Assembly (NCBI RefSeq): GCF_023698535.1
Contig: NZ_JALJCL010000010.1
Location: 62,001 to 126,000 of the forward strand
Reading direction: 5' to 3'
DNA length: 64,000 nucleotides
Source: Halorientalis regularis
GTDB taxonomy: Archaea; Halobacteriota; Halobacteria; Halobacteriales; Haloarculaceae
A program made the translations under genes and the position numbers. Shown here piece by piece: positions 25,989 through 32,928 of the stretch (the stretch's first letter is position 1; each line of letters opens with the position of its first letter). The notes beneath the pieces are model-generated. The model searched no databases, was not told where the DNA came from, and saw nothing but the letters and a program-made list of their open reading frames with translations.

Positions 25989-26501
25989 ATGCAGGTGCGT
26001 GAACTGCTACGAGACGACGACGCAGTCAGCCCGGTCATCGGGGTCATCCTGATGGTCGCGATTACAGTCATCCTGGCCGCCGTGATCGCCTCGTTCGTAC
26101 TGGGGCTCGGCGGGAGCCAGCAAACGACACCGCAGGCGTCCTTTAGCTGGGACTTCACCGAGGTCGAAGACTCAAGTACAGGCGATAATGTGGTGAATGG
26201 CTACGCGGAAGTGAGTCACGACGGTGGGGATTCGATCCGCCACGACGAACTGATCTTCCGCGGCAGCGGATTCGACGGCGACATCATTGACAGCGGTGAT
26301 GGCAATATCAGTGCAAAATCCGGGAATATAAATTGGCCTGCGAACGGTTCAAGTGGCTCAACGGGCGATACTTCAGCGGTTGTGGGTGGTGACAGTTTGA
26401 ACATCGGTGCCACCAGCGACTTCGAGTTCTCGCTGGTCTGGGAGCCCGAGGAAGGCGATACCTCCGCCACCCTCTCCGAGCAGACCGGTCCCGACGCGTA
26501 A
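25989..26501 (+). CDS. type IV pilin, copy 3 of 4
   Basis: 170 residues with leader MQVRELLRDDDA, conserved prepilin core and conserved C-terminal [16 protein letters not shown]. The middle (about residues 58-140) is distinct from copies 2 and 4; it has one sequon (NGS in PANGSSG). Start ATG 25989 is supported by alignment with the other copies and by the TATA box 28 bases upstream. Confidence 0.9.
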   Translation: MQVRELLRDDDAVSPVIGVILMVAITVILAAVIASFVLGLGGSQQTTPQASFSWDFTEVEDSSTGDNVVNGYAEVSHDGGDSIRHDELIFRGSGFDGDIIDSGDGNISAKSGNINWPANGSSGSTGDTSAVVGGDSLNIGATSDFEFSLVWEPEEGDTSATLSEQTGPDA

Positions 26502-26619
26502 CGGCGCATTAATTCCTTCTTTCGATGCAACGGCGGATTAAGGCCTAGTTTACCGACACGACTTATTTTCGCAAATTCGTCGTTGGAACCGGTCATTCGG
26601 CCGTTGAGCCGATCCGAAC

Positions 26620-26629
26620 GTATAAGTTA
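26620..26629 (+). promoter_or_regulatory. TATA box for pilin 4
   Basis: GTATAAGTTA, about 28 bases before ATG at 26652; preceded by TTGAGCCGATCCGAAC, similar to the element before pilin 3. Nearly leaderless. Confidence 0.55.
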
Positions 26630-26651
26630 GGGAGCAAGTAACAAGACTCCC

Positions 26652-27188
26652 ATGCAGGTACGCCAACTGTTAGAAGACGACGACGCAGTGAGTCCGGTCA
26701 TCGGGGTCATCCTGATGGTCGCGATTACGGTCATTCTGGCCGCAGTCATCGCATCGTTCGTGCTGGGACTCGGTGGCAGCACGCAACAGACGCCACAGGC
26801 ATCCTTCAGCTGGGAGTACACGGCTGATGCGGGGCCGACAAACTCAGGAGACGGCGACAGTGTGGATGGGCTCGCAGTGATATCGCATGATGGTGGTGAC
26901 TCGATTCCGGCCCAGGAACTCTACGTTCGAGGCAGTGGGTTAGCCGACACCAGTTCTGGAGCCACGAACGACGACGAGATAAACACAGACGCTAACCAGA
27001 TTGGGTCAGACACCCCGCGGTGGCCAGAAGAGAATGCGACTGGTGCGATGGGCGATCAAAGTGCGGTCGTTGGTGGTAACACCGCTGCTGCTGTGGTCTC
27101 CAGCGACTTCGAGCTCTCGCTCGTCTGGGAGCCAAGCGAAGGCGACACCTCCGCCACCCTCTCCGAGCAGACTGGCCCCGACGCATAA
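26652..27188 (+). CDS. type IV pilin, copy 4 of 4
   Basis: 178 residues. Leader [12 protein letters not shown], core [18 protein letters not shown], then [17 protein letters not shown] as in copy 2. The head domain middle is unique (one sequon, NAT), and the end [16 protein letters not shown] is shared. Copies 2 and 4 are closest in their first 55 codons. A T-rich stretch at 27201-27213 follows the stop. Confidence 0.9.
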   Translation: MQVRQLLEDDDAVSPVIGVILMVAITVILAAVIASFVLGLGGSTQQTPQASFSWEYTADAGPTNSGDGDSVDGLAVISHDGGDSIPAQELYVRGSGLADTSSGATNDDEINTDANQIGSDTPRWPEENATGAMGDQSAVVGGNTAAAVVSSDFELSLVWEPSEGDTSATLSEQTGPDA

Positions 27189-27200
27189 CTGATCGCGCAG

Positions 27201-27213
27201 TTTTCGTTTTCTT
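27201..27213 (+). terminator. T-rich tract closing the pilin array
   Basis: TTTTCGTTTTCTT a few bases after the last pilin stop codon; archaeal-type oligo-T termination is likely. No stable hairpin precedes it. Confidence 0.4.
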
Positions 27214-27290
27214 CACGCCGACCAGCGACAGCCATCGACCAGTCACACCCGCGTCAGGTTTATGCCCCAGTTACACCAGTCACAGGGTAG

Positions 27291-27773
27291 ATGAATCTCG
27301 GCTCGAACGTGCCCGCCGTCGCGGCCGCACTGATCCTCGTCGGGACGCTGGCGTCCGGCCCGCTCGCACTGGCCGACCGCCCCGCCGAGCAGACTGGCAC
27401 CATCGGAACGGGCTCGGTTGCCGTCAGCGAAGTCCGACTGCCCGAGACGGCGACGCTCCAGCAGGGCCAGTTCGGAGAGGAGAGCTACTATCTGGAGGTC
27501 CCGGACGCGACTGTGGTCTTCGAGCGCCTCGAGGGCCGACCGATTCTGACCTACAAGCTGGCAATCGACGGTCTGGAGTACAGCCGGGAGTCTGCGTTTT
27601 TCCTGGGGCCGGACACCGGCGACCGGATGCAACTCTCGCTCGAACGTGACGAACTCTCCCCGGAGACGGTGCAGAACGATTCGTACGCGGGCGTGTTGCG
27701 CGTCATCGACCGGACCGGCGAGGAATCGCGGGTCGTCGCGGAGCGCAACGTGACGGTGCAGGTGCGGCGATGA
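27291..27773 (+). CDS. secreted protein of unknown function
   Basis: 160 residues, ATG at 27291. An N-terminal hydrophobic segment (about 8-28, VAAALILVGTLASGPLALA) looks like a signal peptide or anchor. The mature part is beta-rich and acidic, without recognised motifs. Its last four bases overlap the start of the membrane protein gene that follows, so the two are surely translated together; haloarchaea often have such a pair. Position right after the pilins makes a cell-surface role plausible but unproven. Confidence 0.72.
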   Translation: MNLGSNVPAVAAALILVGTLASGPLALADRPAEQTGTIGTGSVAVSEVRLPETATLQQGQFGEESYYLEVPDATVVFERLEGRPILTYKLAIDGLEYSRESAFFLGPDTGDRMQLSLERDELSPETVQNDSYAGVLRVIDRTGEESRVVAERNVTVQVRR

Positions 27774-29635
27774 GTACGCTCGACTCGGGCGTGGCAGGAC
27801 GACTCGCGGCGCGGACCGAAGCCGTCCGGACGGGAGTGTGGCGATTGCTGTTCGGTGATCGAGTCGGCCTCGCACTCTTTCTCTGTGGGCTCTGCTTTTT
27901 CGGCCTCTACTGGCGGCTGGGCATCTACATCACCGACGGGAGCGCCATCGCGAACACGCTCGTCAACGTCGCCGATGGCCGAGTCGTCCTGACCGAAGTC
28001 CCGTACGGAAGCGGGCTGGAGGCCCCGGGGACCTACATCGGGAGCGACGGACCGGTCGGTCGCAACTACGGGATCGTCGCTCTGGCGGTGCCGGTCCTCT
28101 ACGTCCTGCAGGGACTCGGTGCGGTGCTGGACCTCGGTGTCGTCCTGATCGGCGGCTGGTCGCTGGCACTTCTCGGGGCCGTGACGACCGTCGGTCGGCT
28201 GGTCGACCGGGAGTGGGTGGTCGTCGGCGGGAGCGTCGCGGCGGTGTTCGCCTTCCTCGCGAACGTCGCGTTCGCGACACCGGTCGCGCCGACGCTGTAT
28301 CCGATCCTCGCGCTCCAGATCGTGGGGATGGTCGCCGCCGCGCTCTCGGGTGTGTTCTGCTATCGACTGGTGGCGCGTCTGCACGGTCGGCGGATCGGCG
28401 TCGCCGCCGGGGCGGCCGTGCTGGTGGCCACGCCGATCGCCTTCTGGGCGGCGCTGTTGAAGCGCCACTCGTTCACCGTGCTGTGCATCGCGGCGGCGCT
28501 GTACGCGCTGGCCCGCAGTCGCACCGCGAGCGAATCGGCCGAGACACGCCGGTTCCGCGCGCTGGCGTACGTCCCGGTGGCACTGCTGGCCTGGATTCAC
28601 GCCGCGGAGGCACTCCTCCTGTTCGTGCCGCTCGTGGTCGTCGATTTCGCGACGGCCGACGCCAACGACCGCCGGACGCTCGCGGTGATCGCTGGCACCT
28701 TCACGCTCTCGCTCGCCCCGTTTTTCCTCACGAATCTGCTGGTCGCGGGCAGCCCCGTCGAACCGCCGCGGATGCTCCCGTCCTACGGCGCGATGGAGGG
28801 ACTCGACCTGAGTGGCGGTGGCGGCGGTGGCGGACTCCTGACAACTGTCCCGCTCGTGGGCGGCCTGCTACGGATCGTGACGCGGTTCGTCGCCCTGCTC
28901 GCCGAGGGTGCCGTCGTCGCGCTCACCGAACCGGGCCGGTGGTTCCGCACGTTCCTCCGGGGCGGGTACATCCCCGCAGTCGCCTCTGAGGACGGGTTCC
29001 AGGCGATCCGACTGACAGTCCTCGAATCCGCACCGCTCCTGGCCGGCCTCACCGCAGCCCCCGTCGCGGCGGGTCTGTGGCTCCGTGAGCGGGGCCGCGC
29101 GGCCGTCGGGTCCCACCTCCAGTCGGCGGCCGGGGTCGTCGACACCGTCGCGCTCGCGACGGGTGTGCTGTTCGTGTGCCTCTTCCTCCCCCGACTCCCG
29201 CTCCACGCGCAGGTGACCGTCCGGTACCTCCACCCGCTCTTCCTGCTCGGCGTGTACGGCCTCGCCAGACTGCCGGCCGTCCGATCCGCCGTAACGGCCA
29301 ACTGGCGGACGACCGGCCTGGCATACGGCGGGACCGTCCTGATCGGCGGCCAGCTCGTCGTCATCGCGCTGGCGGCCATCCAGCCGGGACTCGGTGAGGC
29401 GGTCCAGTTCCACGCCTTGCTCGCGCTCGCGACGGCGACCGTCCTCGCGGTCTGGGCCGTCGCCCGAACGCTCTCGGAGACCGTCTCCGGGCGCGCGGGC
29501 GCGGTCGTCCTCGGCGCGGCTGCCGGTGTCGGTACGATCTTCGTCCTGCTGTCGGGAATCGAGTACTTCTCGTACGCCGGGGAGTTCGCGCTCCCGGTCG
29601 TCAGGTGGTTCTCGGCGGCGCTGCCGCTCGCGTGA
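27770..29635 (+). CDS. polytopic membrane protein, possibly GT-C-like glycosyltransferase
   Basis: 621 residues with about 12-13 membrane segments. The first extracellular loop after segment 1 (LGIYITDGSAIANTLVNVADG) with an early Asp, and the multi-span layout, recall the GT-C superfamily of lipid-linked sugar transferases, but no diagnostic motif is certain. A Gly-rich cytosolic or extracellular loop (SGGGGGGGL) lies near residue 345. Translationally coupled to the secreted protein upstream. It could act on surface glycans, including pilins, three of which carry sequons; that is a guess from context. Confidence 0.65.
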   Translation: MSTLDSGVAGRLAARTEAVRTGVWRLLFGDRVGLALFLCGLCFFGLYWRLGIYITDGSAIANTLVNVADGRVVLTEVPYGSGLEAPGTYIGSDGPVGRNYGIVALAVPVLYVLQGLGAVLDLGVVLIGGWSLALLGAVTTVGRLVDREWVVVGGSVAAVFAFLANVAFATPVAPTLYPILALQIVGMVAAALSGVFCYRLVARLHGRRIGVAAGAAVLVATPIAFWAALLKRHSFTVLCIAAALYALARSRTASESAETRRFRALAYVPVALLAWIHAAEALLLFVPLVVVDFATADANDRRTLAVIAGTFTLSLAPFFLTNLLVAGSPVEPPRMLPSYGAMEGLDLSGGGGGGGLLTTVPLVGGLLRIVTRFVALLAEGAVVALTEPGRWFRTFLRGGYIPAVASEDGFQAIRLTVLESAPLLAGLTAAPVAAGLWLRERGRAAVGSHLQSAAGVVDTVALATGVLFVCLFLPRLPLHAQVTVRYLHPLFLLGVYGLARLPAVRSAVTANWRTTGLAYGGTVLIGGQLVVIALAAIQPGLGEAVQFHALLALATATVLAVWAVARTLSETVSGRAGAVVLGAAAGVGTIFVLLSGIEYFSYAGEFALPVVRWFSAALPLA

Positions 29636-29673
29636 CGGGCACCTTTTAGTCGTCGGGGGCAAACTCGCGCGAC

Positions 29674-30243
29674 ATGGATCGACTGCAGGAGTCACTTCGC
29701 GAGGCCCCGATCATCGAGAAGAACGGCTATCACTACTTCGTCCACCCGATCAGCGACGGCGTGCCGATGCTCAAACCCGAACTGCTCCGGGAGATCGTCA
29801 TCAAGATCATCCGCAAAGCCGAACTCGAAGACGTCGACAAGATCGTCACCCCCGCGGCCATGGGCATCCACATCTCCACCGCCGTCTCCCTGATGACCGA
29901 CATCCCGCTGGTCGTCGTCCGCAAGCGCCAGTACGGGCTGGAGGGGGAGGTCTCGCTCTCGCAGGTCACCGGCTACTCCGAGAGCGAGATGTACGTCAAC
30001 GACGTGTACGAGGGCGACCGCGTCCTCCTGCTCGACGACGTACTCTCGACCGGCGGCACCCTCAAGGCCCTCACCGGCGCGCTCGAAGATATCGGCGCGG
30101 ACGTGGTCGACGTGGTCGCCGTCATCAAGAAAGTCGGCGGCGAGAACAAGATCCAAGGCTCCGATTACGACGTGAAGACGCTGATCAACGTCGACGTGGT
30201 CGACGGCGAAGTAGTCGTCGTCGACGAGTTCGGCGACGACTGA
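29674..30243 (+). CDS. hpt: hypoxanthine/guanine phosphoribosyltransferase
   Basis: 189 residues, archaeal Hpt family of type I phosphoribosyltransferases. The PRPP-binding motif is [17 protein letters not shown]. It salvages purine bases to nucleoside monophosphates using PRPP. The N-terminus [20 protein letters not shown] is characteristic of the archaeal family. ATG at 29674 lies about 28 bases after a TATA-like CCTTTTAGTC (29642-29651), so the mRNA is nearly leaderless. Four bases separate it from the next gene. Confidence 0.93.
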   Translation: MDRLQESLREAPIIEKNGYHYFVHPISDGVPMLKPELLREIVIKIIRKAELEDVDKIVTPAAMGIHISTAVSLMTDIPLVVVRKRQYGLEGEVSLSQVTGYSESEMYVNDVYEGDRVLLLDDVLSTGGTLKALTGALEDIGADVVDVVAVIKKVGGENKIQGSDYDVKTLINVDVVDGEVVVVDEFGDD

Positions 30244-30247
30244 CGCG

Positions 30248-30679
30248 ATGCGACTCGTCCTCGCGTTCGCCGCCCTGTTCGTCCTCGGTCTCGCCGGTGC
30301 CGGGTACGTCATCGCCACCGCCCCCGAACAGGCCGCCGGCTCACAGACGCTCGAACTCTCCGCCGTCGACGCGCCCGAGGACGCGAGGGTCACCGCATTC
30401 GAGAACCTCTCCGACGACGACCGACGGCTCGTCAGTAGCGCCGTCCGCGGGAACGGATCCGCTCGGATCGACCCCGGCCAGCGCCCCAACGCGAGCCACA
30501 TCCGCTACGAGGGGTCGGTCTACCGCCTCCGGGTGGTCGTCGGTGACCCCGCCGAAGGCACGACGCTCGCGCACCTAGTGGCAGTCGTCACTGGCGGCGC
30601 AGCGGCCGTCGTCGGGGCGCTCGGCCTCGTCGGCGCGCTGTTCCAGGCGTGGCGACGGGAGCGAGATCGTACCCAGTAG
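30248..30679 (+). CDS. two-span membrane protein of unknown function
   Basis: 143 residues. A signal-anchor-like N-terminal span (about 3-25), an extracellular domain of about 75 residues (DDDRRLVSSAVRGNGSARID), and a second span (about 109-132) before a basic tail (WRRERDRTQ). The domain resembles small haloarchaeal surface domains seen next to unrelated genes. It follows hpt by 4 bases and is likely in the same transcript. No function is recognised. Confidence 0.72.
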   Translation: MRLVLAFAALFVLGLAGAGYVIATAPEQAAGSQTLELSAVDAPEDARVTAFENLSDDDRRLVSSAVRGNGSARIDPGQRPNASHIRYEGSVYRLRVVVGDPAEGTTLAHLVAVVTGGAAAVVGALGLVGALFQAWRRERDRTQ

Positions 30680-30714
30680 CCCCCCTCTACCTCGGGAGAG
30701 GGTTCGAGAGAGGG

Positions 30715-31086
30715 TTACCGCAACCCCCGACGCTGCCGCCGAAACGCCGGCACGGGCCGAACGAGCCCGAAGACCACTCGGTTGAGGGCGAACGCGCTCA
30801 CGACACCGAGAACGATCCACGGGACGATACCGAAAGCGAGAGCGTCCGTCGCAACAGCGATGGGAAATGCCCACAGAAAGAGCATCCCAGTGCCGATCAG
30901 CAGCCACAATCCGCGACGGCTCCGGTCCGCCAGAAGGAAGATCGCGCCACTCGTCACCGCGACGACGACTGCAATCGGCCAGCCGCCCGGTCGACGCGTG
31001 GGGAACATCAGAAACGTGGAGATCAGGCTACAGAGCGCGACGAACAACTCCGTCCGAATCACCGTCGTTCCCTGTTCGCTCTCCAT
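30715..31086 (-). CDS. four-span membrane protein of unknown function
   Basis: 123 residues from ATG at 31086. Hydrophobic segments at about 12-30, 34-52, 60-78 and 84-108, short polar loops and a basic C-terminus (RPVPAFRRQRRGLR), which is expected to be cytosolic. No conserved motif recognised. It is convergent with the preceding gene and lies on the far side of the tRNA-derived repeats from the tRNA. Confidence 0.65.
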   Translation of the reverse strand: MESEQGTTVIRTELFVALCSLISTFLMFPTRRPGGWPIAVVVAVTSGAIFLLADRSRRGLWLLIGTGMLFLWAFPIAVATDALAFGIVPWIVLGVVSAFALNRVVFGLVRPVPAFRRQRRGLR

Positions 31087-31122
31087 ACGCGTCTCAATTC
31101 TTCGCGACACGTAAATAAATCA

Positions 31123-31200
31123 TCGCGGGAGATCGATTTGAACCGGAGCCGGACGTGCTCACGCCGTTGCGCGCGACTGGCAGGGCTCAAATCGACTCAG
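31123..31200 (-). repeat. truncated tRNA-Met 3'-end copy A with inverted repeat
   Basis: Degenerate copy of the tRNA 3' end (CGCGGGAGATCGATTTGAACC from about 31124). The mirror arm GGCTCAAATCGA lies near 31184-31195, so the copy forms one arm of an imperfect hairpin. It lacks a usable anticodon arm and D arm. Confidence 0.6.
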
Positions 31201-31260
31201 CCATTTTTGAAGCTCCCGGGACTCGTCGCTTCGCTCTTCGTCGCTGGTCGCGTCAGAAAG

Positions 31261-31318
31261 TAGCGGGAGGTAGATTTGAACCGCGAGGACTCACTTCGTT
31301 CGTCCTCTGAGTTCAAAC
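31261..31318 (-). repeat. truncated tRNA-Met 3'-end copy B with inverted repeat
   Basis: The first 21 bases (TAGCGGGAGGTAGATTTGAAC) are identical to the 3' end of the real tRNA gene at 31470-31490. It then departs from the tRNA and enters a hairpin (GAGGAC / GTCCTC, then GTTCAAA pairing with TTTGAAC). Confidence 0.75.
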
Positions 31319-31364
31319 TACTACGGCCTATATTCGTCGCTCACGGATTGTGAGCGGCAGAACA

Positions 31365-31428
31365 TAGCGGGAGGTCGATTTGAACCACGGTCGTTTCGCT
31401 TCGCTCCACTCCCTGGTTCAAATCGACG
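31365..31428 (-). repeat. truncated tRNA-Met 3'-end copy C with inverted repeat
   Basis: Copy of the tRNA 3' end with one base change (TAGCGGGAGGTCGATTTGAACC), which is one arm of a perfect 14-bp inverted repeat (GTCGATTTGAACCA / TGGTTCAAATCGAC). It begins 104 bases after copy B and 105 bases before the tRNA's own 3' end. Confidence 0.75.
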
Positions 31429-31469
31429 CAGCGCGATTTACTACTCGCGTATTGTTCGCAGTAAAAGCA

Positions 31470-31544
31470 TAGCGGGAGGTAGATTTGAACTACCGATCTG
31501 CGGGTTATGAGCCCGCCGGAATCTCCTGGCTATCCCATCCCGCT
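31470..31544 (-). tRNA. initiator tRNA-Met (CAU)
   Basis: 75 bases on the minus strand, starting AGCGGGATGGGATAGCC. Acceptor stem AGCGGGA/TCCCGCT pairs fully with discriminator A. The anticodon stem-loop is GCGGG-CTCATAA-CCCGC, with anticodon CAU and the three G:C pairs (GGG/CCC) that mark initiator tRNAs; the A1:U72 end pair also fits an archaeal initiator. The T arm is GGTAG-TTCAAAT-CTACC. CCA is not encoded. No intron. A TATA-like CCTTAATTGG (31566-31575) lies about 27 bases upstream. Confidence 0.95.
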
Positions 31545-31565
31545 ACATCTTCGTAAACCCGACCG

Positions 31566-31575
31566 CCAATTAAGG
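31566..31575 (-). promoter_or_regulatory. TATA box for initiator tRNA-Met
   Basis: Minus-strand CCTTAATTGG, centred about 27 bases before the first base of the tRNA, as expected for an archaeal tRNA promoter. Confidence 0.55.
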
Positions 31576-31613
31576 GTTGTGATTCCGAAGCCGTCCGTCA
31601 ATTTCTCCCGTGA

Positions 31614-32072
31614 TCACTCCGCGTGAACACGCCACGTGAACAGGCTCTCGAAGGCGTAGTTGACGAACATCGCGACCCCGACCGCGATCCACTTCGAGAA
31701 CAGATACCAGATGTCGCTCCCGAACAACAGCACCGAGATCCCAGTGAAGGTCACGAGGCCGTAGAAGATACCGTACTGGATCGACGACCCGACCGACCGC
31801 ACGGCGTGGGACTTCACCAGCCGACGGAGCAGTTGCCCCGGCTCGCCGATCTCGGCAAAGGTCCAGCGCTCGTTGACCGCGAACATCACGAGAATCGCCG
31901 CTTCGATGCTCAGCAGGCCCGCGAGCCACGGCTCGACGCCGATCAGTTCCGTCAGCGCAACGAGGGTGATCGTGTCGGCGATCAGGCCCACGACACCGAC
32001 GGAGACGAACTGGCCGAACCGGACACCGGACAACAGCGAGTCCAACGTTTTGGGGAGTTCCCGGTCGCTCAT
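31614..32072 (-). CDS. GtrA-like membrane protein
   Basis: 152 residues, four membrane segments, with the GtrA pattern FGQFVSVGVVGLIADTITL and FAVNERWTF. GtrA-like proteins are thought to move polyprenyl-linked sugars across the membrane or assist surface polysaccharide synthesis. ATG at 32072 overlaps the stop of the upstream glycosyltransferase gene by 4 bases, so they are co-translated. The frame is open far upstream but inside the glycosyltransferase gene. Confidence 0.9.
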   Translation of the reverse strand: MSDRELPKTLDSLLSGVRFGQFVSVGVVGLIADTITLVALTELIGVEPWLAGLLSIEAAILVMFAVNERWTFAEIGEPGQLLRRLVKSHAVRSVGSSIQYGIFYGLVTFTGISVLLFGSDIWYLFSKWIAVGVAMFVNYAFESLFTWRVHAE

Positions 32073-32833
32073 GGTTTGTCGATCAGGGCCTCCTCGTCGT
32101 CCCGGCGGTCTGCGATGGCGGTGTGGAGTCGGCTGTCCCGGACCTGCTCGACGCGGTGCCGGGCGGTGAACAGCGCCGTGGCCATCCTGATCGAGGTCCG
32201 GATCGGCTCGACGGTCGAGCCGGGCTGGTCCTCCCAGGTGATCGGGACCTCCTCGATGCGGAGGTCGAACGCCGCCGCCATGGCGACGAGTTCGATGTCC
32301 CAGGCGAACCCGGCCTCGTAGAGGTGTTCGCGGATCCGTTCCCAGCCCACACGGGTGATCGCTTTCGCGCCGCACTGGTAGTCGTGCAGTTCCGCGTCGA
32401 GCAACCGGCGGGCGAGCCAGACGAAGCCCTCGCCGAGCCACCGGCGGGCCGTCGTCTGGTGGTCCGATACGGTCGCGTCGGGGTGGCGTCGAGATCCGAC
32501 AGAGAGGTCGGCCGCGCCCGAGCGGACGGGCTCGACGACGGCGGCCGCCGAGTCCGGCGTCGTGCTTCCGTCGGCGTCGAGGAAAGCCAGCACGTCCGTC
32601 GACAGCGCCTCGAACCCGGCGGTGACGGCCGCACCTTTCCCGCGGCGGTAGGGGACGACGCCGAGCGAGACCGGGAGGTCCCGGAGACGGTCGATCACCT
32701 GCTCGTCGGGGGCGTCGAGTTCGATGCGGATGGCCGCCGGGTCGAGTCGCCCGTCGATGGCCTCGACGTAGGCCGACAGTCGCTCCACGTCCGGGCGATA
32801 GGCGGGGACCACGACACCCAGGGACCGGCTCAT
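32069..32833 (-). CDS. family 2 glycosyltransferase, dolichol-phosphate-sugar synthase-like
   Basis: 254 residues. GT-A fold start VVVPAYRPDVERL, RRGKGAAVTAGF and the metal-binding FLDADGS (D86-x-D88), then DYQCGAKAI and the C-terminal helix region. It probably moves a sugar from a nucleotide to dolichyl phosphate at the cytosolic membrane face. The partner GtrA protein would then act in flipping or positioning the product. Donor sugar unknown. No C-terminal membrane span, so attachment to the membrane may be through GtrA. Confidence 0.9.
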   Translation of the reverse strand: MSRSLGVVVPAYRPDVERLSAYVEAIDGRLDPAAIRIELDAPDEQVIDRLRDLPVSLGVVPYRRGKGAAVTAGFEALSTDVLAFLDADGSTTPDSAAAVVEPVRSGAADLSVGSRRHPDATVSDHQTTARRWLGEGFVWLARRLLDAELHDYQCGAKAITRVGWERIREHLYEAGFAWDIELVAMAAAFDLRIEEVPITWEDQPGSTVEPIRTSIRMATALFTARHRVEQVRDSRLHTAIADRRDDEEALIDKP

Positions 32834-32928
32834 CGTCTCCAGAATTCCGCGGGGTGAGTAAAAACGGTTCGTCTCGATACGGTGGCGAACAAGAAAAGGT
32901 ATAGGGACGGGGGCGTCTCCCACAGGTG

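Noticed and set aside
31123-31428. Extra tRNA genes in the tRNA-Met downstream region
   Set aside because: Only the last 20-22 bases of the tRNA are repeated; D arm, anticodon arm and 5' acceptor strand are missing, so they are fragments.
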